The notes below the pieces were generated by a model, which was given only the letters and a program-made list of their open reading frames with translations, made no database searches and was not told where the DNA came from. The position numbers were made by a program, and so were the translations under genes. Below are positions 1-6,318 of a stretch of DNA of 12,872 nt, piece after piece. The stretch covers positions 1 through 12,872 of the forward strand of contig DJWL01000009.1 of assembly GCA_002441545.1 (NCBI GenBank), given 5' to 3'. This stretch comes from Flavobacteriaceae bacterium UBA6231. GTDB lineage: Bacteria; Bacteroidota; Bacteroidia; Flavobacteriales; Flavobacteriaceae. The stretch's first letter is position 1, and every line of letters starts with the position of its first letter.

Positions 1-2
1 CT

Positions 3-74
3 GATTTAGAATTGTTTACAGTGAAAAAAAGTTTTCTAAAAAATATTTATAGTCTTTTTAAATTGTTTAATTAA
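3..74 (+). CDS. Possible C-terminal end of an upstream gene (partial)
   Basis: The third frame is open from the left edge to a TAA at 72-74 and encodes 23 residues, beginning DLELFTVKKSF and ending SLFKLFN, a basic and hydrophobic tail. It could be the 3' end of a gene cut by the window edge. An open stretch this short is also expected by chance in AT-rich DNA, and I recognise no family. No terminator follows it before the structured element at 99. The call rests only on its position at the edge and on reading in the same direction as thrS. Confidence 0.25.
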   Translation, partial: DLELFTVKKSFLKNIYSLFKLFN

Positions 75-98
75 CCAATCTTTTTCGCAACTTTATAT

Positions 99-177
99 GC
101 GTTAGGGATGGCAATGGCATCCTTTTGCATTGCAAAAGATATAATGGACAGCCCGACCTTGAGTAACAAGGTAACGC
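99..177 (+). ncRNA. Putative structured RNA element, three-stem junction
   Basis: Within 79 bases the sequence can form a closed fold. GCGTTA (99-104) pairs with TAACGC (172-177). Inside it, GGG (105-107) pairs with CCC (152-154) and encloses a 7-bp hairpin, CTTTTGC (122-128) with GCAAAAG (132-138), loop ATT. A second hairpin is CCTTG (157-161) with CAAGG (167-171), loop AGTAA. The internal loop carries AATGG on both sides (113-117 and 143-147), which could stack as G-A pairs around a U-U. The element is less AT-rich than its surroundings. I recall similar elements recurring in Flavobacteriaceae genomes, and the Flavo-1 RNA family is one candidate, but I cannot confirm membership. It lies upstream of the predicted thrS promoter, so it is probably not part of the thrS leader. 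No U-tract terminator follows on either strand, so the transcribed strand is uncertain. Confidence 0.5.
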
Positions 178-273
178 CCGAAAAGACTTTTTACAACTTC
201 TTGAATTGTTAGAAATGAAAAGAATCAAATAAAAATGTAATTACATAAAGAAAAAATTATACCTATATATATA
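178..273. other. AT-rich intergenic spacer
   Basis: This is the rest of the roughly 250-base gene-free region before thrS. I see no coding potential, tRNA or terminator here. It contains the first of two alternating TA tracts (264-274) next to the thrS promoter. Confidence 0.5.
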
Positions 274-304
274 TTGTATGTCTATATATATACTATTATC
301 TTTG
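274..304 (+). promoter_or_regulatory. Bacteroidetes-type promoter of the thrS operon
   Basis: TATCTTTG at 297-304 matches the Bacteroidetes -7 consensus TAnnTTTG exactly. A TTG at 274-276 lies 20 bases upstream, where the -33 element is expected. Transcription should start near 309-312, giving a leader of roughly 15-20 bases before the ATG at 328. A TA dinucleotide tract (283-293) fills most of the spacer. Confidence 0.7.
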
Positions 305-327
305 CAACCTGAATTTAATTTATTTTA

Positions 328-2262
328 ATGATACATATAACATTGCCCGATGGAAGTGTAAAGCAGTTTGAAAAAAACGTTACACCTATGGATGTTGCTA
401 AAAGCATTAGTGAAGGATTTGCCAGAAATGTGATTTCGGCAAATTTTAATGGTACAACTATTGAAACTGTTACACCTTTAACTACGGATGGCTCATTAGT
501 TTTATATACATGGAATAATGATGAAGGAAAAAAAGCATTCTGGCATTCATCGGCACACGTATTGGCTCAAGCTTTAGAAGAGTTATATCCAGGTATTAAG
601 TTAACTATAGGACCAGCTATTGAAAATGGGTTTTATTACGACGTAGATTTTGGTGAAAATTCAATTTCAGAAAAAGATTTTAAAGCCATTGAAGATAAAA
701 TGATTGAAATTGCTCGTGGAAAACATGAGTTTAAAATGCGTTCGGTTTCAAAAAAAGAAGCATTATCATTTTATAAGGACAATGAATTTAAAACAGAATT
801 AATTGAAAATTTAGAAGACGGAACTATAACATTTTGCGACCATTCTACTTTTACCGATTTATGTCGTGGTGGTCATATACCTGACACTGGAATTATAAAA
901 GCTGCCAAAATATTATCAGTTGCTGGTGCTTATTGGAGAGGAAACGAAAAAAATCCTCAGCTTACACGTGTTTATGCTATTTCATTTCCTAAGCAAAAAG
1001 AACTTACAGAATATTTAGAGTTATTAGAAGAAGCTAAAAAACGTGACCATAGAAAATTAGGGAAAGAACTTGAGCTATTCACGTTTTCAAAAAAAGTTGG
1101 TCAAGGTTTACCCTTATGGTTACCAAAAGGTGCCGCTTTAAGAGAACGTTTAGAAGATTTTTTAAAGAAAGCACAAAAAAAAGCTGGGTATGAAATGGTA
1201 GTAACTCCACATATTGGTCAGAAAGAACTATATGTTACTTCTGGACATTATGCAAAATATGGCGCTGATAGTTTCCAGCCAATAAAAACGCCAAAAGAAG
1301 ATGAAGAGTTTTTATTAAAACCTATGAACTGTCCGCATCATTGTGAAATTTATAATAATAGCCAATGGTCATATAAAGATTTACCTAAGCGTTATGCTGA
1401 ATTTGGAACCGTATACAGGTATGAACAAAGTGGAGAATTACACGGTTTAACTCGTGTACGTGGTTTTACTCAAGATGACGCCCATTTATTCTGTATGCCA
1501 GAACAACTTGATGCAGAATTTAAAAATGTTATTGATTTAGTGTTATATGTTTTTGGGGCTTTAGGTTTTGAAAAATTTACAGCACAGGTTTCTATTAGAG
1601 ATCCTAAAAACCCAGACAAATATATTGGTAGCATTGAAAATTGGGAAAAAGCAGAGCAAGCCATTATTAATGCTGCAACAGACAAAGGTTTAGATTTTGT
1701 TATAGAAACAGGAGAAGCAGCTTTTTATGGTCCAAAATTAGACTTTATGGTAAAAGATGCTTTGGGAAGACGGTGGCAGCTTGGTACCATTCAGGTAGAT
1801 TATAACCTTCCTGAACGATTCGATTTAACATATAAAGGCAGTGATAACGAACTACACAGACCGGTAATGATTCATAGAGCACCTTTTGGAAGTATGGAGC
1901 GTTTTGTTGCTTTGTTATTAGAACATACTGGCGGTAATTTTCCTTTATGGTTAATGCCAAAACAAGCTATTATATTGTCTATTAGTGAGAAATATGAAAA
2001 ATACGCTGAAAAAGTTTTAAATTTGCTAGAAAATAACGAAATTCGCGCCCTCGTTGATAATAGAAATGAAACAATAGGTAAAAAAATTCGGGAAGCTGAA
2101 ATGCAAAAATACCCTTTCATGATTATCATTGGAGAGAATGAAGAACGAGAAAATAAAATATCAGTTCGTCAGCACGGTGGAGAAGATTTAGGAATGATTT
2201 CAATTCAAACCTTTTCAGAAGTTATAAGAACAGAAATAAACAAAACGCTAAAATCGTTTTAA
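328..2262 (+). CDS. thrS: Threonyl-tRNA synthetase
   Basis: Cytoplasmic class II synthetase that activates threonine with ATP and charges tRNA-Thr. At 644 residues it has the full bacterial length and domain order. A TGS domain (about 1-61) comes first. The editing domain follows, with H73/H77 and C179/H183, the four residues of the site that hydrolyses Ser-tRNA-Thr. The catalytic core (about 250-540) has the zinc ligands C335 (MNCPHH), H386 (DDAHLF) and H516 (MIHRAPFG), motif 2 (YRYEQSGELHGLTRVRGF) and motif 3 (GSMERF, R525). A C-terminal anticodon-binding domain runs to 644. The ATG at 328 gives the standard N-terminus beginning directly with TGS, and a promoter lies just upstream. It is the first gene of a thrS-infC-rpmI-rplT cluster, the same order as in enterobacteria. 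The leader is too short for a T-box or for an E. coli-like operator with tRNA-like arms. Confidence 0.98.
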   Translation: MIHITLPDGSVKQFEKNVTPMDVAKSISEGFARNVISANFNGTTIETVTPLTTDGSLVLYTWNNDEGKKAFWHSSAHVLAQALEELYPGIKLTIGPAIENGFYYDVDFGENSISEKDFKAIEDKMIEIARGKHEFKMRSVSKKEALSFYKDNEFKTELIENLEDGTITFCDHSTFTDLCRGGHIPDTGIIKAAKILSVAGAYWRGNEKNPQLTRVYAISFPKQKELTEYLELLEEAKKRDHRKLGKELELFTFSKKVGQGLPLWLPKGAALRERLEDFLKKAQKKAGYEMVVTPHIGQKELYVTSGHYAKYGADSFQPIKTPKEDEEFLLKPMNCPHHCEIYNNSQWSYKDLPKRYAEFGTVYRYEQSGELHGLTRVRGFTQDDAHLFCMPEQLDAEFKNVIDLVLYVFGALGFEKFTAQVSIRDPKNPDKYIGSIENWEKAEQAIINAATDKGLDFVIETGEAAFYGPKLDFMVKDALGRRWQLGTIQVDYNLPERFDLTYKGSDNELHRPVMIHRAPFGSMERFVALLLEHTGGNFPLWLMPKQAIILSISEKYEKYAEKVLNLLENNEIRALVDNRNETIGKKIREAEMQKYPFMIIIGENEERENKISVRQHGGEDLGMISIQTFSEVIRTEINKTLKSF

Positions 2263-2291
2263 AAATAAGTTTAACTTAAAAAAATAAAGCC

Positions 2292-2840
2292 ATAGCAATT
2301 AGAAGAAGAAATGAACCCAACAAAAGGGTTTCGCAAGAGGATAAACATAAAATAAACTCTAGAATTACTGCACCTAACGTTCGTTTGGTAGGTGAAAATG
2401 TAGAAATAGGTGTATATAGTACTAGAGATGCTTTAAAAATAGCAGACGAGCTTGGATTAGATCTTGTAGAGATTTCTCCAAATGCCGATCCTCCTGTATG
2501 TAAGGTTATGGATTATAAAAAGTTTCTTTACGAACAAAAGAAGCGTGATAAAGTAATTAAAGCCAAAGCTACTAAAGTCATTATTAAAGAAATTCGTTTT
2601 GGACCTCAAACAGATGACCATGATTACGAATTTAAAAAGAAACATGCCGAGAAGTTCTTAAAAGAAGGTGCAAAGTTAAAAGCCTTCGTATTTTTTAAAG
2701 GACGATCCATCATATTTAAAGAGCAAGGTCAAATATTATTATTAAAACTTGCTCAAGATTTAGAAGAGTTTGGAAAGGTTGAACAGATGCCTAAATTAGA
2801 AGGTAAACGTATGACCATGTTTTTAGCTCCAAAAAAATAA
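2292..2840 (+). CDS. infC: Translation initiation factor IF-3, non-canonical start codon
   Basis: IF-3 binds the 30S subunit, prevents premature 50S joining and rejects wrong start codons and initiator tRNAs. The protein shows the family signatures LDLVEISPNADPPVCKVMDYKKF and KEIRFGPQTDDHDYEFK (shown here as landmarks, N-domain, linker and C-domain boundary) and ends in EGKRMTMFLAPKK. An automatic caller would begin at TTG 2385, but the frame stays open and conserved upstream: from 2292 it reads (M)AIRRRNEP and continues KINSRITAPNVRLVGE, the normal IF-3 N-terminus. The upstream in-frame stop is TAA 2277-2279, and no ATG, GTG or TTG lies between it and this N-terminus. The start must therefore be ATA at 2292 (182 residues) or ATT at 2298 (180 residues, as in E. 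coli IF-3, which starts with AUU). I prefer ATA because AIR then follows the initiator. No Shine-Dalgarno is visible. The gap to thrS is 29 bases, so it is co-transcribed. Confidence 0.93.
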   Translation: MAIRRRNEPNKRVSQEDKHKINSRITAPNVRLVGENVEIGVYSTRDALKIADELGLDLVEISPNADPPVCKVMDYKKFLYEQKKRDKVIKAKATKVIIKEIRFGPQTDDHDYEFKKKHAEKFLKEGAKLKAFVFFKGRSIIFKEQGQILLLKLAQDLEEFGKVEQMPKLEGKRMTMFLAPKK

Positions 2841-2845
2841 AAAGC

Positions 2846-2860
2846 CCTGAATAATTCAGG
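2846..2860 (+). other. Small hairpin between infC and rpmI
   Basis: CCTGAA (2846-2851) and TTCAGG (2855-2860) pair perfectly around a TAA loop. No T-run follows, so it is not an intrinsic terminator. It may be an mRNA processing or stability site, or part of r-protein control of rpmI, but this is inferred only from its position. Confidence 0.35.
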
Positions 2861-2892
2861 ATTAAAGATAATTAAGCGAAATAATTAAAACT

Positions 2893-2897
2893 AGGAG
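2893..2897 (+). promoter_or_regulatory. Shine-Dalgarno sequence of rpmI
   Basis: AGGAG lies five bases before the ATG at 2903. It fixes the rpmI start. It stands out because the other genes in this window, like most Bacteroidetes genes, have no such site. Confidence 0.6.
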
Positions 2898-2902
2898 AAA
2901 AG

Positions 2903-3100
2903 ATGCCTAAAATGAAAACAAAATCTAGTGCCAAAAAACGCTTTAAGTTAACTGGTACTGGTAAGATTAAAAGAAAGCACGCCTTTAAAAGTCACATCTT
3001 AACAAAGAAGTCTAAAAAGCGTAAGCTAGCGTTAACACATAGTACTTTGGTTGACCAAAGTGATGTTAACAGCATTAAAGAACAATTACGTTTAAAGTAA
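2903..3100 (+). CDS. rpmI: Large-subunit ribosomal protein L35
   Basis: A 65-residue, very basic 50S subunit protein of the L35 family. It has the family opening MPKMKTKSSAKKRFKLTGTG, the lysine/arginine-rich centre (KIKRKHAFKSH, KKSKKRK) and the C-terminal LRLK. Length matches the family (64-66 residues). It sits between infC and rplT in the conserved order. In E. coli the rpmI-rplT pair is repressed by L20 binding the mRNA. Here the hairpin upstream of rpmI and the structures downstream of it are possible counterparts. Confidence 0.97.
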   Translation: MPKMKTKSSAKKRFKLTGTGKIKRKHAFKSHILTKKSKKRKLALTHSTLVDQSDVNSIKEQLRLK

Positions 3101-3108
3101 TAAGTTCT

Positions 3109-3172
3109 GGTTAAAACAAATTAATAACCCTGGAGTTAGGCTCAGTGAAAGAGGTTTTTTAAAACCCGCCTA
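3109..3172 (+). promoter_or_regulatory. Candidate structured rplT leader between rpmI and rplT
   Basis: The 94-base spacer between rpmI and rplT can form two stem-loops. The first pairs GGTTA (3109-3113) with TAACC (3125-3129). The second pairs TAGGC (3137-3141) with GCCTA (3168-3172) and encloses an inner hairpin, GGTTT (3153-3157) with AAACC (3162-3166), leaving a purine-rich internal loop (AGTGAAAGA) on the 5' side. L20 is known to autoregulate through structured mRNA resembling its 23S rRNA site in E. coli and Bacillus. This spacer is longer than needed in a tight operon, which suggests a similar role. The match to a known L20 leader class is not established. Confidence 0.35.
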
Positions 3173-3194
3173 CTACAAAAAAAATTAAAAAATT

Positions 3195-3539
3195 ATGCCA
3201 AGATCAGTAAATTCTGTTGCAAAAAGAGCCAGAAGAAAAAAGGTTCTTAAACAAGCAAAAGGCTTTTTCGGACGTCGTAAAAACGTTTGGACAGTAGCAA
3301 AAAATGCGGTTGATAAAGCGATGTTATATTCGTATAGAGACCGTAGAAACAAAAAGAGAACATTCCGTGCTTTATGGATTGCGCGTATTAACGCTGGAGC
3401 TAGACAATACGGATTGTCATATTCTCAATTTATGGGAAAATTAAAAGCTAATGATATTGAATTAAACCGTAAGGTTTTAGCAGATTTAGCTATGAATAAC
3501 CCTGAGGCTTTTAAAGCCGTAATAGAGAAAGTAAAATAA
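3195..3539 (+). CDS. rplT: Large-subunit ribosomal protein L20
   Basis: A 114-residue basic protein that binds 23S rRNA early in 50S assembly. It shows the full L20 pattern: MPRSVNSVAKRARRKKVL, the KGFFGRRKN segment, YSYRDRRNKKRTFRALWIARINA, and the C-terminal domain LKANDIELNRKVLADLA. Length is normal (about 114-120). The ATG at 3195 follows an A-rich leader with no Shine-Dalgarno. It is the last gene of the translation operon, with a strong terminator 40 bases downstream. A short hairpin (AGGCG 3539-3543 with CGCCT 3547-3551) overlaps its stop codon. Its translation may be controlled by the structured spacer upstream. Confidence 0.97.
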   Translation: MPRSVNSVAKRARRKKVLKQAKGFFGRRKNVWTVAKNAVDKAMLYSYRDRRNKKRTFRALWIARINAGARQYGLSYSQFMGKLKANDIELNRKVLADLAMNNPEAFKAVIEKVK

Positions 3540-3577
3540 GGCGTTTCGCCTATTGTAAAACATATTATTCGCTTAAT

Positions 3578-3609
3578 AAAAATCCGGTTCGAAAGAATCG
3601 GATTTTTTT
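3578..3609 (+). terminator. Intrinsic terminator of thrS-infC-rpmI-rplT
   Basis: AAAAATCCG (3578-3586) pairs with CGGATTTTT (3599-3607). The stem continues inward through a G-T pair and TTC/GAA to a GAAA tetraloop, and seven T residues follow the stem (3603-3609). It cleanly separates the translation operon from the HAD gene. Confidence 0.9.
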
Positions 3610-3653
3610 GTTACAAATAATTCATACAAAACATCTGTTTCAATGAGAACTAT

Positions 3654-3661
3654 TACATTTG
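3654..3661 (+). promoter_or_regulatory. Bacteroidetes-type -7 box of the HAD gene
   Basis: TACATTTG matches TAnnTTTG exactly and ends 18 bases before the ATG at 3680. The -33 element is weak (CTG at 3635-3637, spacer 16). A TTG start possible at 3659 lies inside this box and is therefore untranscribed, which decides the start at 3680. Confidence 0.6.
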
Positions 3662-3679
3662 CACCTTAAAAATATTTAT

Positions 3680-4501
3680 ATGGACTTATCCCAAATTAAA
3701 TTAGTCATCACCGATATGGATGGCACTCTACTCAATTCAAATCATGAAGTAAGTAGCTTGTTTTTTCAATTATTTAAACAAATTAAAAAACACAATATTC
3801 TGTTTGTAGCTGCAAGTGGAAGACCATATTATAGTATCGCAGATAAGTTAAATACTATTAAAGAAGATATTATTATTGTAGCTGAAAATGGCGGAATAGT
3901 GGCAAAAAAAGAAACGATCCTATTAAAAATACCAATCAATAAGAATAATCTTTATAGAATTGAAAAATTAATTCTTAATAACACGCATATACATCCAATT
4001 TATTGTACAAAATCAAAAGCTTATTTTAAAAGTGCTTCAAATGGATATATAAAATTACTGTCTGAATATTATCCGAATTTTAACGTGATTAATTCCATAG
4101 AAGAAATTAAGGAAGACATTATTAAAATAGCTATATATCATCATGAAGATTCTGAAAAATATATTTTTCCTCTTTTTAATGAATTGGCTTCAGAATATAA
4201 AATTATAGTTTCCGGAAAACATTGGGTAGATATTTCAGATGATTCTGCAAACAAAGGAAATGCTTTAAAACTTTTGCAAAACCATTATAACATTACCAAA
4301 GATGAAACCATTGCTTTTGGAGATTATAATAATGATATTGAAATGTTAAAACTTGCTTCTTATAGTTTTGCTATGGAAAATGCAGTACAACATGTAAAGG
4401 ACATTGCTAGGTATAAAACTAAGAGTAATGACAATAATGGTGTAGAATACATTTTAGAAAAAATTATACAAGCAAAAGAAACATTAACATTAAAAAATTA
4501 A
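3680..4501 (+). CDS. Cof-type HAD-IIB family hydrolase (sugar-phosphate or nucleotide phosphatase)
   Basis: A 273-residue soluble haloacid-dehalogenase phosphatase of the Cof/YbdA-like group. All four motifs are present. Motif I is DMDGTLL (nucleophile D12, acid/base D14). Motif II is the serine of AASGRP (S46). Motif III is the lysine of ANKGNAL (K192). Motif IV is GDYNND (D215, D219, Mg2+ binding). The stretch between motifs II and III (about 75-185) is the C2B cap that sets substrate choice. Members dephosphorylate sugar phosphates, FMN, pyridoxal phosphate or similar small molecules, and the substrate cannot be read from the sequence. The ATG at 3680 is chosen over an upstream TTG because the latter falls in the promoter. 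It is followed after 65 bases by a lipoprotein gene in the same direction, probably co-transcribed. Confidence 0.93.
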   Translation: MDLSQIKLVITDMDGTLLNSNHEVSSLFFQLFKQIKKHNILFVAASGRPYYSIADKLNTIKEDIIIVAENGGIVAKKETILLKIPINKNNLYRIEKLILNNTHIHPIYCTKSKAYFKSASNGYIKLLSEYYPNFNVINSIEEIKEDIIKIAIYHHEDSEKYIFPLFNELASEYKIIVSGKHWVDISDDSANKGNALKLLQNHYNITKDETIAFGDYNNDIEMLKLASYSFAMENAVQHVKDIARYKTKSNDNNGVEYILEKIIQAKETLTLKN

Positions 4502-4566
4502 ATTTTTAATCTGTGAACGCAACCATTGACATGATTTCGTATCTAATTATAAAAACTAATATGACT

Positions 4567-4992
4567 ATGAAATTTTTAACCGCTGCCATTTTTATTTTTT
4601 TATTAACTAGTTGCTCAATAAGTAGTGATAATAATGTTCCTCAGTTTGTTAGGGCTGAATGGCATTTAAAAAATGTAAGTGGAGGAATTGATGGTGTTAA
4701 TAATAATTTTGATTTGAACACCATAATTTGGGCGTTCAATGAATCATTAGGGACACTTAATATTACAAATAACAATACAGATACAACAAAAGAAGATGGA
4801 TTTGATACTGGTAACTATACATTTTCACTTATAAATAATAGTAATAATTCTTTTATTGTTATAAACCAAAATGAACTTGGAAGCTTAACCATTTTAAATA
4901 ATCAATTGATTATTAATCAAAACGAAAAAAGTACTGGAGCTGGTGCTGATGGATATATTTATACTTTTAAACTTGTAGAAATTACTGAATAG
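4567..4992 (+). CDS. Small lipocalin-like lipoprotein
   Basis: Predicted 141-residue lipoprotein. The N-terminus MKFLTAAIFIFLLTSC is a short charged region, a hydrophobic core and a lipobox (LTSC) with the acylated cysteine at residue 16, followed by SISSDNN. The mature part has a W near the start (AEWHLKNVSGG), a second W in a strand (TIIWAF), then alternating beta strands and Asn/Gly turns, ending YTFKLVEI. This layout resembles the lipocalin-like lipoproteins common in Flavobacteriaceae, which are small beta-barrels of unknown ligand. I assign the fold by pattern only. An in-frame ATG two codons earlier (4561) is equally possible, while a GTG at 4513 would put 18 unnatural residues before the signal peptide. 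The gene ends only 7 bases from the converging gene's stop, and no terminator is visible. Confidence 0.75.
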   Translation: MKFLTAAIFIFLLTSCSISSDNNVPQFVRAEWHLKNVSGGIDGVNNNFDLNTIIWAFNESLGTLNITNNNTDTTKEDGFDTGNYTFSLINNSNNSFIVINQNELGSLTILNNQLIINQNEKSTGAGADGYIYTFKLVEITE

Positions 4993-4999
4993 TATTTAT

Positions 5000-6259
5000 T
5001 TAGGTTTTCTGTTTCTTTTTTCTTGCTGCAGGAAACAATACATTATTTAATATAAGTCTATAGCCCGGAGATGTAGGGTGCAATTCTAATTCAGTTTTAG
5101 AATCGCCTACTCTATGCTGATAATCTTCAGGATCATGACCTCCATAAAAAGTAAAAAATCCTTTGCCTTTAATTCCATGTATATATTTAGCCTCACCATT
5201 GGTTTTATTTTCACCCATAATCAAAACATTGGGTTTTATTTCATCACTGTTAAAAGCTGTAGTTTGTCCCATAAAACCTTTTACTAATGCTGTATGGTTT
5301 TGACATAACATGGTTGGAATAGGATCCCATTTTGCTGAAAATTCCATCAGAGAAAAATAATCAACGGTTCTTGAAATCATCCGTTGTTGGGTCATATCAA
5401 TTGATGAAAACTCATAGACACTTGGATTTTTTTCTAATTTAAAATTTGTAAATGAGAAGGTTTTGTTATAATCTATTTTACTTTGATAATTGGCTTCACT
5501 CCCATCGCCATCAAACATGGGCTCACAAATATCAACTCCTTCAGCTGATAAAGCAATGTCAAAACTATCTGCAGCACTACACATAGCAAACATAAATCCT
5601 CCTCCAATAACATAATCTCTAATTTTTAATGCTACATCAAGTTTTTCTTGAGACACCTTACTATAACCTAATTTTTCAGCTAAAGCTTCCGCATCTTTTT
5701 TTTCTTGAATATACCAAGCTGCTGCTTTATAAGCTCCATAAAATTTTCCATATTGCCCTGTAAAGTCTTCGTGATGCAAGTGTAACCAGTCAAAAGCTAA
5801 CAACCCATCTTTTAAAACTTCTTCATCATAAACCGTTTCATAAGGAATTTCTGCATAGGTTAAAACCATGGTAACTGCATCATCCCAAGGTTGTTTTCCA
5901 TGAGGCGTATAAACTGCTATTTTAGGAGCCTTTTCTAAAACAACGGCTTCCATATTTTGACTTGGGCTATTAATTTCTTCTAAAATGCTTTCTGTTTTCG
6001 AATCTGAAATAATCTCAAATGAAACCCCTCTAATTTGACATTCACGTTCAACACCTTCAACATCTGGCAATAAAAAAGAACCCCCTCTATAATTTAAAAG
6101 CCATTTAACTTTAAGCTGTTTTTCCAATGCCCAATACGTAATACCATAAGCTTTTAAATGATTTCTTTGCCCTTCGGCATCCATAGGAATAAGAATATAA
6201 GAAGCAAAGGAATTAATCGAAAAAAATAATAGTAATATAAAAACAATGGTCTTTCTCAT
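5000..6259 (-). CDS. Secreted protein of the family often named 'asparagine synthetase B'; function unknown
   Basis: A 419-residue protein with a signal peptide (MRKTIVFILLLFFSINSFA, cleavage near residue 19), so it is exported, with a basic C-terminal end (ARKKKQKT). I recognise it as a conserved Bacteroidetes family that databases often call asparagine synthetase B. It has neither the N-terminal Cys nucleophile of a glutaminase domain nor the SGGxDS ATP-pyrophosphatase loop of AsnB, so that name is not supported. Segments such as APKIAVYTPHGKQPWDDAV, FDWLHLHHEDFTGQYG, GGGFMFAMCSAADSFDIAL (C227 after a Gly-rich turn) and FYGGHDPEDY (H375, E378) suggest a class I glutamine-amidotransferase-like or ThuA-like fold; this is inference. 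It lies 59 bases downstream of dnaB and may be read from it. A possible own -7 box, TATCTTTC (6265-6272, one mismatch), would leave almost no leader. Confidence 0.8.
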   Translation of the reverse strand: MRKTIVFILLLFFSINSFASYILIPMDAEGQRNHLKAYGITYWALEKQLKVKWLLNYRGGSFLLPDVEGVERECQIRGVSFEIISDSKTESILEEINSPSQNMEAVVLEKAPKIAVYTPHGKQPWDDAVTMVLTYAEIPYETVYDEEVLKDGLLAFDWLHLHHEDFTGQYGKFYGAYKAAAWYIQEKKDAEALAEKLGYSKVSQEKLDVALKIRDYVIGGGFMFAMCSAADSFDIALSAEGVDICEPMFDGDGSEANYQSKIDYNKTFSFTNFKLEKNPSVYEFSSIDMTQQRMISRTVDYFSLMEFSAKWDPIPTMLCQNHTALVKGFMGQTTAFNSDEIKPNVLIMGENKTNGEAKYIHGIKGKGFFTFYGGHDPEDYQHRVGDSKTELELHPTSPGYRLILNNVLFPAARKKKQKT

Positions 6260-6318
6260 AAACTGAAAGATACTTAAAAATTAATGTTGAGCGAAATGGT
6301 TTAAGGAAATATTAAGTA

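Noticed and set aside
108..212. A 34-codon frame starting at ATG 108 and overlapping the structured element
   Set aside because: The nested complementary segments explain the same bases better, the peptide resembles nothing I know, and such short frames are common by chance.
4526..4553. An E. coli-like promoter (TTGACA, 16-base spacer, TATAAA) before the lipoprotein gene
   Set aside because: Bacteroidetes housekeeping promoters use TTG and TAnnTTTG, and AT-rich DNA gives such matches by chance.
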